Below are positions 54,805 to 64,000 of a stretch of DNA of 64,000 nt, one piece after another. This stretch comes from Symsagittifera roscoffensis. Its lineage: Eukaryota > Xenacoelomorpha > Acoela > Convolutidae. Below the pieces are notes generated by a model. The model searched no databases, was not told the origin of the DNA, and saw only the letters and a list, made by a program, of their open reading frames with translations. Position numbers and translations under genes: made by a program. Position 1 is the first letter of the stretch, and each line of letters starts with the position of its first letter. Location of the stretch: positions 45,053,448 to 45,117,447 of the forward strand of contig NC_087069.1 in the NCBI RefSeq assembly GCF_963678635.1. The letters are read 5' to 3'.

Positions 54805-55085
54805 TTATGCGGAGAACCTCCCAGTGAAAATCATCAGATGCATAGTCTCATCAACGAAAATCAGCCTGTAACGATGGGGTTGGTAGTGGAGATTGCAGGA
54901 CACTTTGGGTTGACTTTCGTGAAGTTCTTGTCTCCGTATATATGGCTCAAATTGTGAACGGCTTTCCAATTTATTGGAATAAGAAGTATCTGTCGAGCAT
55001 CCACTAAAGATCGCAGTCAATGAGGGATTTTTTGAGCCAAGGACTCCAATGAGCATACCACCAAGCGAATCACCGGCAAAAAATT
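54805..55085 (-). pseudogene. Serine-hydrolase-like fragment (G-D-S-L-G-G), copy 1
   Basis: The minus-strand frame starts FAGDSLGGMLIGVLGSKNPS, with a G-x-S-x-G-G nucleophile-elbow-like motif, and stays open for about 90 codons to the stop at 54805. A following segment, TAIFSGCSTDTS, and a later PK-x-x-C keep a spacing that resembles prolyl carboxypeptidase-type (S28) enzymes, but the resemblance is short and I cannot exclude another alpha/beta hydrolase. Two shorter copies of the motif region lie at 56225-56310 and 60165-60240. The rest of the enzyme is not seen. Treat the family name as a suggestion. Confidence 0.4.
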
Positions 55086-57480
55086 TTGATTTTAATTTCG
55101 TTTTTATTTCATCGCTGCTTGAATTTGTAATTTAAGTAGTTTTTGTCTTGTGCGGTGTAGTTTTTTTCATCTAATTTTTTTGTTTTTAAGATATACGAAT
55201 AAACAAACTAAAGAGATAAAAAAAAGAGGTAGAAATTTTCTTTAAAAAGCTTACTAGAGAATTTTTGCACTTGAGTTAAAAGTTATTTAGTTTTGCAATC
55301 TGCAAAACATTTCACAAAGTTACTTGCAAACAAGGTAAAAAAACTAAAACAAGTTTGACATCTCGTAACAAATTTCAGAACTTTTTTTGCGCACATAATG
55401 AAAAAAATCATAACAACTTTTGCACACAATATAAAAACATCATTATATTTTTCACAAAAATTTTAGCGCACTTGATAAAAATCAAAGAAATTTTTGCATT
55501 TGAAACACTATGGCTCACTGTTTAAAAATTTAAAACATGTTTTGCAGTTTGTACCAAAAATTTAATTCAAATTTTATTCATTGGTTGAAAAAATCAGAGC
55601 AAGATTTGCATCATGCAAAAATCTGTGAGATAGTTTTTGAGAAATTGTTAAAAATTACATAGAAAAAACATGATAAGAAAACTAAAACAAATTTGACATA
55701 TCGTAAGAAATTTCAGAACTTTTTTTGCTCAAATAATGAACTAAGTCATAAAAACTTTTGCACACATTATAAAAACATCATAACAATTTTCACAATAATT
55801 TTAGCGCAAATGATAAAAATCAAAGAAAAACTTGCATCTGAAAAAAAAGTCGTGAAGTTTTTATCAATTTTTTGTGCACTGTGATTAATTTATTTTTATG
55901 AAATTTAGAAAATTTTTTGTTCTAAGTTTGATAAAGTTGAAAGATTTTTTTTGCATGTATGTTGATCCAAGTATCTTTTGCACACTTGATAAAAAAATCA
56001 GAACATTATTGCATCTTGCAAAAGGCTTCATAAAACTTCAACACTTTTGTTAAAAAATTGCAAACAATTTTTGCATCTTGCAAGTTTTTTTTTCATACTT
56101 CTTTAAGCACCCAAATCAAAATGAAATTAAAATTTTGCATCTTGAAAACATATGGCTTTCTTGTTTAAAAACCCTTGTACAAAAAACTTACTTCAAGTTT
56201 TATTTATTCGTTGAAAAAGTCGAACACGATGAGAGATCTTCTGAGCCAAGGACTCCAATGAGCAACCACCAAGAGAACCACAGCCGATCAAATCTCAATT
56301 TTAATTTCGATTTGTTTTCATCGCAGCTTTTATTTGTAAAAAAAACTAATTGTTGTTTTTTGCAGTGTAATTTTCTTTCATCTAGTGTTTTTGTTTTTAA
56401 GATATGGGAATAATCAAATTAAAGAGATAATGTAAGAGGTACAAAAATTTCTTAGAAAAATTAATCCCAAAACTTTTGCACATGGGTTGAAAAATCATAT
56501 TGGTTTTGCATTTTGCAAATCATTTCAAAAAAATTGGATTAAGGTTTCCAGAAATCTGCCCTGAGTTTTTTTTTTTTTAGTGTTTTTTTTAAGATGTAGG
56601 AATAATTAAATCCAAGACATAATAAAATAGGTAGATAATTTCTCAGAATAAATTAAAAAGTTTTTGTACATGGGTTAAAAAATCATATTAGTTTTGCAAT
56701 TTGCAAAATATTTCACAAAATTTAGAATTTAGTGTGGAATTAAACTTCTAGAAATCTGCCCTAAAAAACTCACCATTTTCAAAAACTCATTTTAGTTTTT
56801 CAATAAAACAAGAAGTTGAAACTTACATTAAAAACTTACTACAGGGTTTTTTGCCCATGAGTTAAAAAATGATATAAGTTTTGCAATCTGCAAAACATTT
56901 CTCAACTTTATTTGCAAACAGGATATAAAAACTAAAACAAATTCAACATCCTGTAAGATTTTTCAGAAAATTTTTTGCACACATAACGGAACAACTCATA
57001 AAAAATTCGCACATAATAAAAATCAAAGAAAAATTTGCATCTTGAAAACTTGGCTCACTGTTTAAAAATTTAAAACCATTCCGGCAGCTTGTACAGAAAA
57101 CTTAGTTCAAATTTTTATTATTTGTAGAAAAATTTAAAGCAAAACTTGCATCATGCAACATTTTGTGAAATTTACATAAGAAGAATTTACATAAAAACAT
57201 AATAGAAAATTTAAAAAAATTTGACATCTCGTAAGAAATTTCTGAACATTTTTTGCACAGATAAGGAAGTAAACCATAACAATTTTTGCAGACATTAAAA
57301 AACTTTATTACGTTTTTCACAATAAATTTAGCGCACATGATAAATATCAAAGAATATTTTGATCTGAAGAAAAAATTCGTGAAATTTTCCCGCGTTTAAA
57401 AAAATTTGTTATAAATTTTTTGTGCACTCTTATTAAATTTTAATTTATGAAGTTTGAGAAATTCTTTGTTTTAAATTTTA
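55020..57480. repeat. Degenerate TTTTGCA-rich array, main block
   Basis: Long direct repeats built around TTTTTGCA[CT]: recurrent strings are TTTTGCACACATNATAAAAA, GACATCTCGTAAGAAATTTC, ATCAAAGAAAAATTTGCATCT, GGCTCACTGTTTAAAAATTT and TTTGCATCATGCAAAAATTTGTGA, each seen two to four times in the same relative order about 350-400 bases or about 1.6 kb apart. The hydrolase-like fragment and its flank (CATCTAGTGTTTTTGTTTTT) are part of the unit. Stops are everywhere; it does not code. Confidence 0.85.
56225..56310 (-). pseudogene. Serine-hydrolase-like fragment, copy 2
   Basis: The minus strand has GCTGTGGTTCTCTTGGTGG, encoding C-G-S-L-G-G, before a 1-base deletion and then the LGSEDLS part. It is parallel to copy 1 at 54805-55085 but only about 30 codons long, and lies within the TTTTGCA array. 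Confidence 0.45.
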
Positions 57481-57504
57481 TACCTTGAAAAGATATTTTA
57501 TATG

Positions 57505-59385
57505 TGTATGTTGATTATTGAAGGTTTTACTGAATTTAGAAGTTTTTGGATCAACTTCTATGAAGAAATTCACAACATTTTGAACTCGATTGTTGCTCGA
57601 GCTGGTCTTATCATCAATCAAAAATTTTGTTCAAGGCAACATTATCAAAAAAGTTTAGAGCTCTAACTTTTTCAAGCTCAGTAAAATTTATCATTTATAG
57701 TAATGTTTTGTGTTTCTTATTTTCAAATTTACCATTTTATAGACTATGTTCGAAGACTGCTGAGTGTGCTTTCCATCACCAAGTACGATAAAATTTTGAC
57801 ACGAAGATTACTTCTTCTTGAATTGAATAATCAGTTTGTCACTCCTATTTGTATAAAATTACAGTTTGGACATTTTAAAACACCGCAGCGCTTACACATC
57901 TTTACGTGTATAGTCTCTAACACACTCAAGGAATGCAAATTTCTCTAATCTATTTGATGAAGGCATCTCAAAAAGTAAAGGAATAACTTGAAAACAATTA
58001 GCAGATTTATAAAGTTCCGAAAAACTTAGCTGGAGGGTTACTCCTAATTTAAGATTTTCCAAAAATCAAAAGAAAACAACTGAAAACAAGGAAAATCAGA
58101 ATAAAATCAATTCAATTTGTTTAAATGAAAGAAAAGCTAGACAATCAGACTAGAGATTTTCGTATTAGTGAAATCTAAACACTTCATAGATATGAACAAA
58201 TCATTGCCGAGTTCTGCTCTAATGAATTTCTTCTCCATTTTCATATGAAAATAATCCAATTTTGCTCATAAAGAGATTGTATTTTCTCAATTGGTATCAA
58301 CCAATCATGGTCGAGCTTTTCATCTGACGCAATTTTTCAATAAGAAATATCCAACTCAAATTCCAAATTAAATTTTCTTCATGAAAATGCCAAATCAATA
58401 AAATCAAATCGTCAGAAAAATTTGCCAAATGTTTGACTCCAAAGGGATGTAAATCAGTGAGATTTCTTCGAGCATGTATGTTTCATAGGCAAAGAAGTCA
58501 TTCTCTTTGTAGAAATGACAACATCGCCTATGCAAAACGACTTTAATGGTGAAAACTCAAAAACTTCGACTCAATGAGTAAAAACATCATTCTTTATGTA
58601 GAATTGATTTGATCTACACAATCTTCATAATTTGATGATAATTCTAGAATTTTCCAATAAAACTATCAATCAATCAGAACCTAAACATATCTTTGGATGA
58701 CAAATAATCATTCTTTGAGGGAAAAATCAATCAAAAAACAATTGAATACCCTCGAGTTACTCTACAAGAAAAAAAGTATTCCGTGTGATTTACTTATTGA
58801 TGTAATAGATTTTGACTCTTTTTTAATGTTTTTCGGACGTCTATATAGTTCAAAATAGAGTTGTCCGACTAAGTAAAGATCTATTTAGGGAAAAATACCA
58901 AAGCGAAAAGTTTATTTGTGAACCAAGTATTAAAAATCAAAGCATTAACCTACTGCAGAGATACGCCTGAAAAGAAACTAAAAGTCCCCCGCAAGTTCTT
59001 TGTTTCTTCTTTTTTCAAAGATAGTCAAGTTCAAATCCTGGATAAATTAAATTGGATTAAGATTTTCAGAGATCTTCCCTGAAATTTTCACCAACATCAA
59101 ATTACCCTCTCAAAAAGAACAAAATTAAAGAACTGGACTTTATACGCAATACTCAGCAGTTTCTCAATTACTTTATTCAGAATATTTCAATTGGTTTGAT
59201 GGAAAAAATGAAGAAAAAACTTTTATTAAAATTTTCTTTCTCCAATTTGTTATGCTTTTATTCAGTTGCTTTCTTTTTTTCAACTTATTTCTCAATATGA
59301 TTTTCTCCGTTCAGAACAACAAAATTTTATGACTTTTTTTTCTTTAGATTCGATTCAAATACAATTGCGAGACACAGCTTCTTCA
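57505..59385. repeat. Large direct duplication, copy 2 (copy 1 at 52485-54755)
   Basis: See copy 1. Distinct features of copy 2 are open sense codons where copy 1 has TAA and TGA, a 45-base insertion near 58770-58815, and loss of about 420 bases near 59245. Confidence 0.95.
57513..57948 (+). pseudogene. Unidentified coding frame, copy 2 of the duplicated pair (open longer)
   Basis: One + frame reads IEGFTEFRSFWINFYEEIHN and continues NILNSIVARAGLIINQKFCS with a basic end and TAA at about 57665. A possible 62-base intron (GTAAAATTT to CCATTTTATAG, about 57680-57741) is followed by DYVRRLLSVLSITKYDK and then LLLLELNNQFVTPICIKL, ending at a TAA at 57946-57948. A stop before the supposed donor means the gene model is not intact. 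Copy 1 has two further stops. No known domain; polar-helical character. Confidence 0.35.
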
Positions 59386-60164
59386 AATTTTTATATTGGT
59401 TGAAAAAATTAAAGCAAAATTTGCATCATGCAAAAATTTGTGAGAGAGTTTTTGAAAAATTGTTGAAATTTACATAAAAAACATAATAACAATAATTTTA
59501 GCACACATGATAAAAATTAAAGAAAGTTTTGCATCTGAAGAAAAAATTTGTGAAATTTTCCCGCATTTAAAAAAACTGTTAGAAATTTTTTGTGCACTGT
59601 AACTAATTTAAAATTTATGAATTTCAAGAAATTTTTGATCTAAGTTTGAAAATTGGAAAGATGTTTTTGCATGTAAGTTGATCGAAGGCATGAGAAAAAC
59701 GATGTTTCAAGATAGGAAAAAGCATTCTAAGTCATCAACATTAAAATATGCTAACATAGCAGTAAATTAACTAGTTTTTGTACAACAAAGTTTTGCTCTT
59801 TTTGCATTTTTATAAGAAAAAAGAAGAAATTATATTGCATATTTTTTCCAAAAACCACAAAAAAACTTGCTTCTTACAAAACAATTTCCAAATAGTTTTT
59901 GCACACTTGATAAAAAAATTCAGAACATTTTTGCATCTTTAAGAAGGCTTCATAAAATTTCAACACATTTGTTAAAAAATTGCAAACAACTTTTGCATCT
60001 TGCAAGTTTTTTTTCATACAACTTTAAGCACACAAATCAAAGTACATTTAAAAATTTGCATCTTGAAAAAATATGGCTTTCTTGTTTAAAAACTCAAAAC
60101 AATTGTTGCTCCTTGTACGAAAAACTTACTCAAGTTTTATTTTTTCGTTGAAAAAATCGAACAC
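59386..60164. repeat. TTTTGCA-rich array, second block
   Basis: Continues after copy 2 of the large duplication with the same strings as 55.1-57.5 kb (TTTGCATCATGCAAAAATTTGTGA, AATTTTTTGTGCACTGTAA, TGCAAACAACTTTTGCATCT). The ORF 59867-60151 is a by-product. Confidence 0.85.
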
Positions 60165-60330
60165 GATTAGAGATCTTCTGAGCCAAGGACTCCATTGAGC
60201 AACCCACCAAGCGAACCACAGCCGATGAAATCTCAATTTTGATTTCGTTTTGTTTTCATCGCTGCTTTTATTTGTAAAAACAATTAATTGTTGTTTTGTT
60301 CACTGTAATTTTCTTTCATCTAGTGGTAGT
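60165..60330 (-). pseudogene. Serine-hydrolase-like fragment, copy 3, with array flank
   Basis: The minus strand reads C-G-S-L-G-G-L-L then NGVLGSEDL between about 60240 and 60165, the best-kept frame of the two short copies. The flank to 60325 (TGTTTTCATCGCTGCTTTTA to TTTCATCTAGTG) matches the other two copies. Similarity stops abruptly at about 60328. Confidence 0.45.
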
Positions 60331-60589
60331 CTTTGAATTTTCGCGCCCCTAAGTTCTTAGTCAACGCACGAACCACAGATTTCAACTGACAATAACTGAT
60401 ATAGTCTTTTTGAGTTTCAATTACGAACAATCTTGTTATTTCTTCTGAAAACTAGCTTGCCAGCAACTTCATTAACCATTATAGGACCAGCTCGCAATCA
60501 CACGAACCACAACGCAGCACTCTTTTTTCAATGAAAAAAAAACAGCCAGCAACTACGTTACCAATCAGCCGACTACTATCAACAACTAA

Positions 60590-61690
60590 AATTTGAAAGG
60601 ATTCAAGTTACCGGATATAAAACGACACCCCACTAGATTAGACTGCGATAGGTAATAAATCAAGTCTAAGCACTGTTTGAAAATTTACTTACTTAAATTC
60701 ATTTTTTTTACTGATAGTTCTAAATCCCCGATAGAGAGCTATGAAACCAATTCTTCCCAGTACAAGTAGGCACTACTTGAATTATTGCGTACATACGGTG
60801 TTCAAACTTATAAGGTGTCAGCCTTCATCCGGGAAAAGTTTGACCGATTGATGCTGAGCGAATAACAGGTTTTTATCAAATACGCTGCATTGATCTGGAA
60901 ACTATTTCAAACCTTCGAACTTAACGGTCTCACAGCTAACCATTGTCTAGCAACCTAAATCCTAACCCGACTTGCTCGTTCAAAACTCCCAGTAAGACAA
61001 TATTCTCAAAAGTTTGAAACAAAACCTGAATAAAAACGCAAATAGAACCACGATATAGAACCATCGACTTCTAGCGAAGCGGTACAAGTTCTCCAGTTGA
61101 GAAAGCAAGAACTATCCGACAGTCAACTCAACCTAATTTACTTCAATGTTCAGGCAATACTACGGTAGATCTTCAGGTATTTCATTGAGAGTAATAATTT
61201 TAGCATACCAAGAAGTAATCAGGCCGACTATATTGGCAAAAAATCCGGAATCTTAGTGACTTCATGTAGATCGACGTGGAGAGATGCTGAAAAAACATAA
61301 ACTGTGCTTCAGCTGCTTAGACCAACGCAGTTTTGGCGGTGGTAAATCGGCCATGCGATGTTTCATCAACAACTGCGTAGAGAAACACCAGTCAAATCCA
61401 CACTTCGTCAAAAAGCAATTCTTTACATACAACCAAAGACCAAACACCATGCAGCTTGAAACAACAGTTATCAAAACATCGAAACAGGCTAGGGATTTAA
61501 TCTGGAAATTGAGCAACAGCAGAAATCAAAAGAGTAACATCAAAAATCAGTTGCAGTTTATGCCGGTTACATTTTTCAACAATGGCATCAAACTGGACTG
61601 ATACGCAATAATTGACAAGTACAGCAGCTGCTCCTACATCCTCAGAAAAACAGCCGAAAACATTCAGTGTGAAGCAAATATATATATAAA
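60590..61690 (+). mobile_element. BEL/Pao relic, gag to protease part
   Basis: After FKLPDIK (about 60601-60620), parallel to the gag start of the first element, come several hundred bases of broken frames. At 61284-61601 the frame LKKHKLCFSCLDQ starts the zinc-knuckle region (two Cys of the first knuckle plus later Cys and KHQ), then QLQFMPVTFFNNGIKLD (about 61550-61600). After a TGA, YAIIDKYSSCSYI is the protease active-site region, with D-S/T-G altered to D-K-Y. The parallel region of the 1-5.2 kb element has PVTLFNENKL and a DNWSSCS-like remnant, so both belong to one family. Pol is absent; the relic ends near 61690. Confidence 0.8.
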
Positions 61691-62085
61691 AAAACTGATT
61701 TTAACATTTATCAACAAATAAAGTCTCCCGAAACTTGGGACAGTTCTTTGAATTTCGTCGAATCTGAGTGTAAAGTGGCTTGTTCACACTGTTATTCGTG
61801 ATTGTGACACTTACCCTCGTCATGTGGTATCTGTCTCTTTATAAACTCTATTACAGATGTCGAGCTTTTGATCCATAGTTGATTTTTTGCCAGATTTGGC
61901 TTCATATGTAGGTACGTCTCCGTTGTTTTCTTTTTTCACTAGAAGGTTTTAACAGTGTTCCGTATTTCTGATATCTCCTCTCCTTCCTTTTCACAGAGAT
62001 AGAGCTGCTGGGATTTTTCGAGTAGTCTCAATTCATTTTTCTTTAGCAATTAGAAGCAGGGTTTAAAATAAGCTTTCTCATTATT
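61691..62085. other. Interval after the BEL/Pao relic
   Basis: TATATATATAAAA near 61680 and a less AT-rich stretch at 61720-61850 without a recognised frame. It may still belong to the element. Confidence 0.4.
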
Positions 62086-62089
62086 GGAT

Positions 62090-62374
62090 TTAAGGACCAA
62101 GCAAAACTCCCAATTCTTCTGTGATTTCTTGAAATTTCATGTATTTGGTACTAGCATCTTTTCTGACTACATTTTTGAATAGAAGAGTGAACTGATCACA
62201 TGTGCAGAAATAAAAAAAAAGAACTCGAGTTGATATTAAATTGTAGGTAAACACTGTGATTGACATATATGGAAGAAGTGCCAAAATTTTTGTACTTTTT
62301 GTGAAATTTCTAAAAATGAAAATTCCAAAGACGTTTTTTCTCCTGTATAAATGCACAATTCTCAGCCAAACCAT
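62090..62374 (-). CDS. Unidentified ORF, 94 codons
   Basis: A minus-strand open frame starting with an ATG (MVWLRIVHLYRRKNVFGIFI), hydrophobic and aromatic in the first 60 residues, ending with a more typical mixed segment (RKDASTKYMKFQEITEELGV) and a TAA. No motif is recognised and there is no repeat here. It may be an exon or chance. Confidence 0.25.
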   Translation of the reverse strand: MVWLRIVHLYRRKNVFGIFIFRNFTKSTKILALLPYMSITVFTYNLISTRVLFFYFCTCDQFTLLFKNVVRKDASTKYMKFQEITEELGVLLGP

Positions 62375-62379
62375 TCCTA

Positions 62380-63160
62380 CAGATGGCAGCTGCTATGTGT
62401 CAACCTTTGAATAGTTTTCATTCAGAATATAATGAACTATCACAATTTATTTCTGTTTCCAACGAGTTTTGCATTGAAAGACCTAGTAACGCAAAGTTAT
62501 AGCCTGTCTAATCATATATTGTCTGCCTTCTGAAGAATTACAAGTTCTATTGATTATCTGTTGAAATATTTCTCAATCAACTTTTTCCGAGACTAGATAA
62601 ATATCTATACATTTAAAAGAAATTGACTATCTTTACACGTACAAACACAGATTTTACTCAATCATTGCTGCTTCTAGCGGAGAAATCTTCAATCAGCTTA
62701 CCCGAGCAGTTCAAAATAACTTGAAAAGGAAAGGAGCAGAAAAAACACCAAGCATTGCAAGGAAATAACTCCTTCAGAAAAAATATAAGAGATATAATTT
62801 GAGTTCTAACCAAAAAACTGCAACAACTCAAACTCTAGGCTCAGTTTTTCCAGAGAGGCTTCGTAAAACACCAAAACTCAAAGTATGATCTTGATGAATT
62901 GGAAACAATTGATTGTTCTTAGGTAATCATGGTTCTGTACATAGTGATTGTGTAAAAGTTATGACGAAAAAACTAACTGATTTTAAATGCTTTGTTTGCA
63001 CTGATTTTCGTAAAAACTAAGAATTTGTTCAAATACTTTGACTAAAAAAGAGAAAAAAAGCATTAAACAAGTAAATATTTTACTTTTTGAAAGTGTAAAA
63101 AGCCAAAAAACTTTATTTGAAACAAATTATGAGTTAATTTTTGAGTTTGTTGTGACTTTC
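62380..63160. other. AT-rich interval without recognised gene
   Basis: No open frame, repeat or motif I can support. Confidence 0.4.
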
Positions 63161-63164
63161 TTCA

Positions 63165-63383
63165 TCATATGCCACACCATGCTTTTTTGTCAACAGACAT
63201 AATTGATCTAGCTGATTCAGTATTTTTTTTATAATTTCTATAACGAATTGATTCAATTTTTTGCCAATCTTGTAGGGAATTTTTTAAAGGTACTGCAAAA
63301 CTTCTTCCAATCTCTGTAGAAGATGTCAAAATCAACCATTTGTTTAAAATGGTAATTTTTAGTAACTTTTTGGTTGTCAACAA
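63165..63383 (-). CDS. Unidentified ORF, 72 codons
   Basis: A minus-strand frame with a basic, polar second half (LKNSLQDWQKIESIRYRNYK, then SARSIMSVDKKAWCGI and a stop). The composition is more protein-like than the surroundings. No motif is recognised; it could be an exon or a chance frame. Confidence 0.25.
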   Translation of the reverse strand: MLTTKKLLKITILNKWLILTSSTEIGRSFAVPLKNSLQDWQKIESIRYRNYKKNTESARSIMSVDKKAWCGI

Positions 63384-64000
63384 GTGATAATAATTGTGTT
63401 CGTATCCCAGATCTGCAACTTCATAACAAATTTTTTGTTTGAACCTTATGAAAACACGATTTGTTTTCTCGTAGCAGTGTGAAAATGTGAAATTTTTTCT
63501 AAATTACCTGATTCGTTTACTCTCGAGTTCTCTCAGTTTTGAAACATGTGTGAAAATTTTCTCAGCAGAATTCTATAAAAAGTTTAATCATGTTGAGTTG
63601 GAATGAACTGAACTGTTGAAAACTATCAATTAAACTGAAATATATTTTTGTCAGATGTATCTAATTACAAGATTAAACTAGTTTTTGCTTACTTTCTCTC
63701 AAAACCTAGGAAAAATCTGACATGATTCAAAAATTATTCTAGAATTCCGCCATTTTGATTAAAAAGCAGAATAAATTGTCTTATAAAAATGGTGAATTTT
63801 TTTTATATTAAAGCTTTGTAGAAAAAGTTTTTGTTGAACCGAAGCTAATTTAGAAAAGTTTTCCTCATTAGTGAAAAACTTCTTGGAAAAGGAGTCCGTT
63901 TTTGCAACCTTGTTTGAGCAACTTCATTCAGTTTTGAAGAAGAAAAATAATGAGTTTTCTAATAACGATAAATTATTTCATCATTCTCGTCATCTTGACA
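63384..64000. other. AT-rich interval to the end of the window
   Basis: No open frame, repeat or motif I can support. Confidence 0.4.

Noticed and set aside
1-64000. Prokaryotic features (ribosome binding sites, operons, origins, integrase attachment sites)
   Set aside because: Composition, lack of long adjacent ORFs, animal-type retroelements and Frizzled CRD all indicate a eukaryotic genome.

Overview
The window reads as AT-rich, repeat-dense genomic DNA of an invertebrate animal. Three things point to Metazoa: several broken BEL/Pao retrotransposons (a lineage known only from animals), one intact secreted Frizzled-type cysteine-rich-domain gene with several broken copies, and pyrimidine-rich TTTTNCAG acceptor-like sites, one of them 6 bases before the conserved ATG of that gene. 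Nematodes or their relatives would fit, but nothing here fixes the phylum. No operons, ribosome binding sites, CRISPR arrays or convincing tRNA/rRNA genes were seen. A 200-base run of N (18337-18536) is an assembly gap.

Layout. 1-5.2 kb: one BEL/Pao element on the + strand, with gag, protease, reverse transcriptase, RNase H, integrase and the C-terminal integrase extension in order, all broken by stops and frameshifts, and with the reverse transcriptase catalytic core deleted. 5.3-9.3 kb: a G/T-rich stretch whose minus strand carries broken coding-like frames, probably another retroelement of unidentified class. 9.3-16.6 kb: interspersed and inverted repeats with a few unrecognised ORFs. 16.6-30.3 kb: a locus of segmental duplications around a Frizzled-CRD gene. 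The intact copy is at 21498-21986 on the minus strand; relics are near 16.7-16.9, 19.3-19.4 and 27.9-28.06 kb. A minus-strand BEL/Pao integrase relic (24.9-25.45 kb) lies between two of the duplicated units. 30-38.9 kb: mostly featureless AT-rich DNA with a few weak coding-like islands. 38.9-40.25 kb: a fold-back repeat rich in ACCGCTCAAA. 43.4-47.1 kb: GCGGAATCCGC-type repeats and a near-identical 697-bp tandem duplication. 47.4-50.3 kb: a broken family-B, protein-primed-type DNA polymerase on the minus strand, flanked by two direct repeats that begin with poly-G. 52.5-60.3 kb: a large direct duplication with unrecognised broken coding frames, a degenerate TTTTGCA-rich array and three copies of a serine-hydrolase-like fragment. 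60.6-61.7 kb: a second gag-protease relic of the same BEL/Pao family as the first element. 61.7-64 kb: AT-rich DNA with two small unidentified ORFs.

The only gene I would defend as intact and functional-looking is the Frizzled-CRD gene. Everything else recognisable is mobile-element debris or duplicated relic. The main points of interest are the birth-and-death cluster of Frizzled-CRD genes and the polymerase relic, which shows that a self-synthesising (Maverick/Polinton-like) or related DNA element once lived here.
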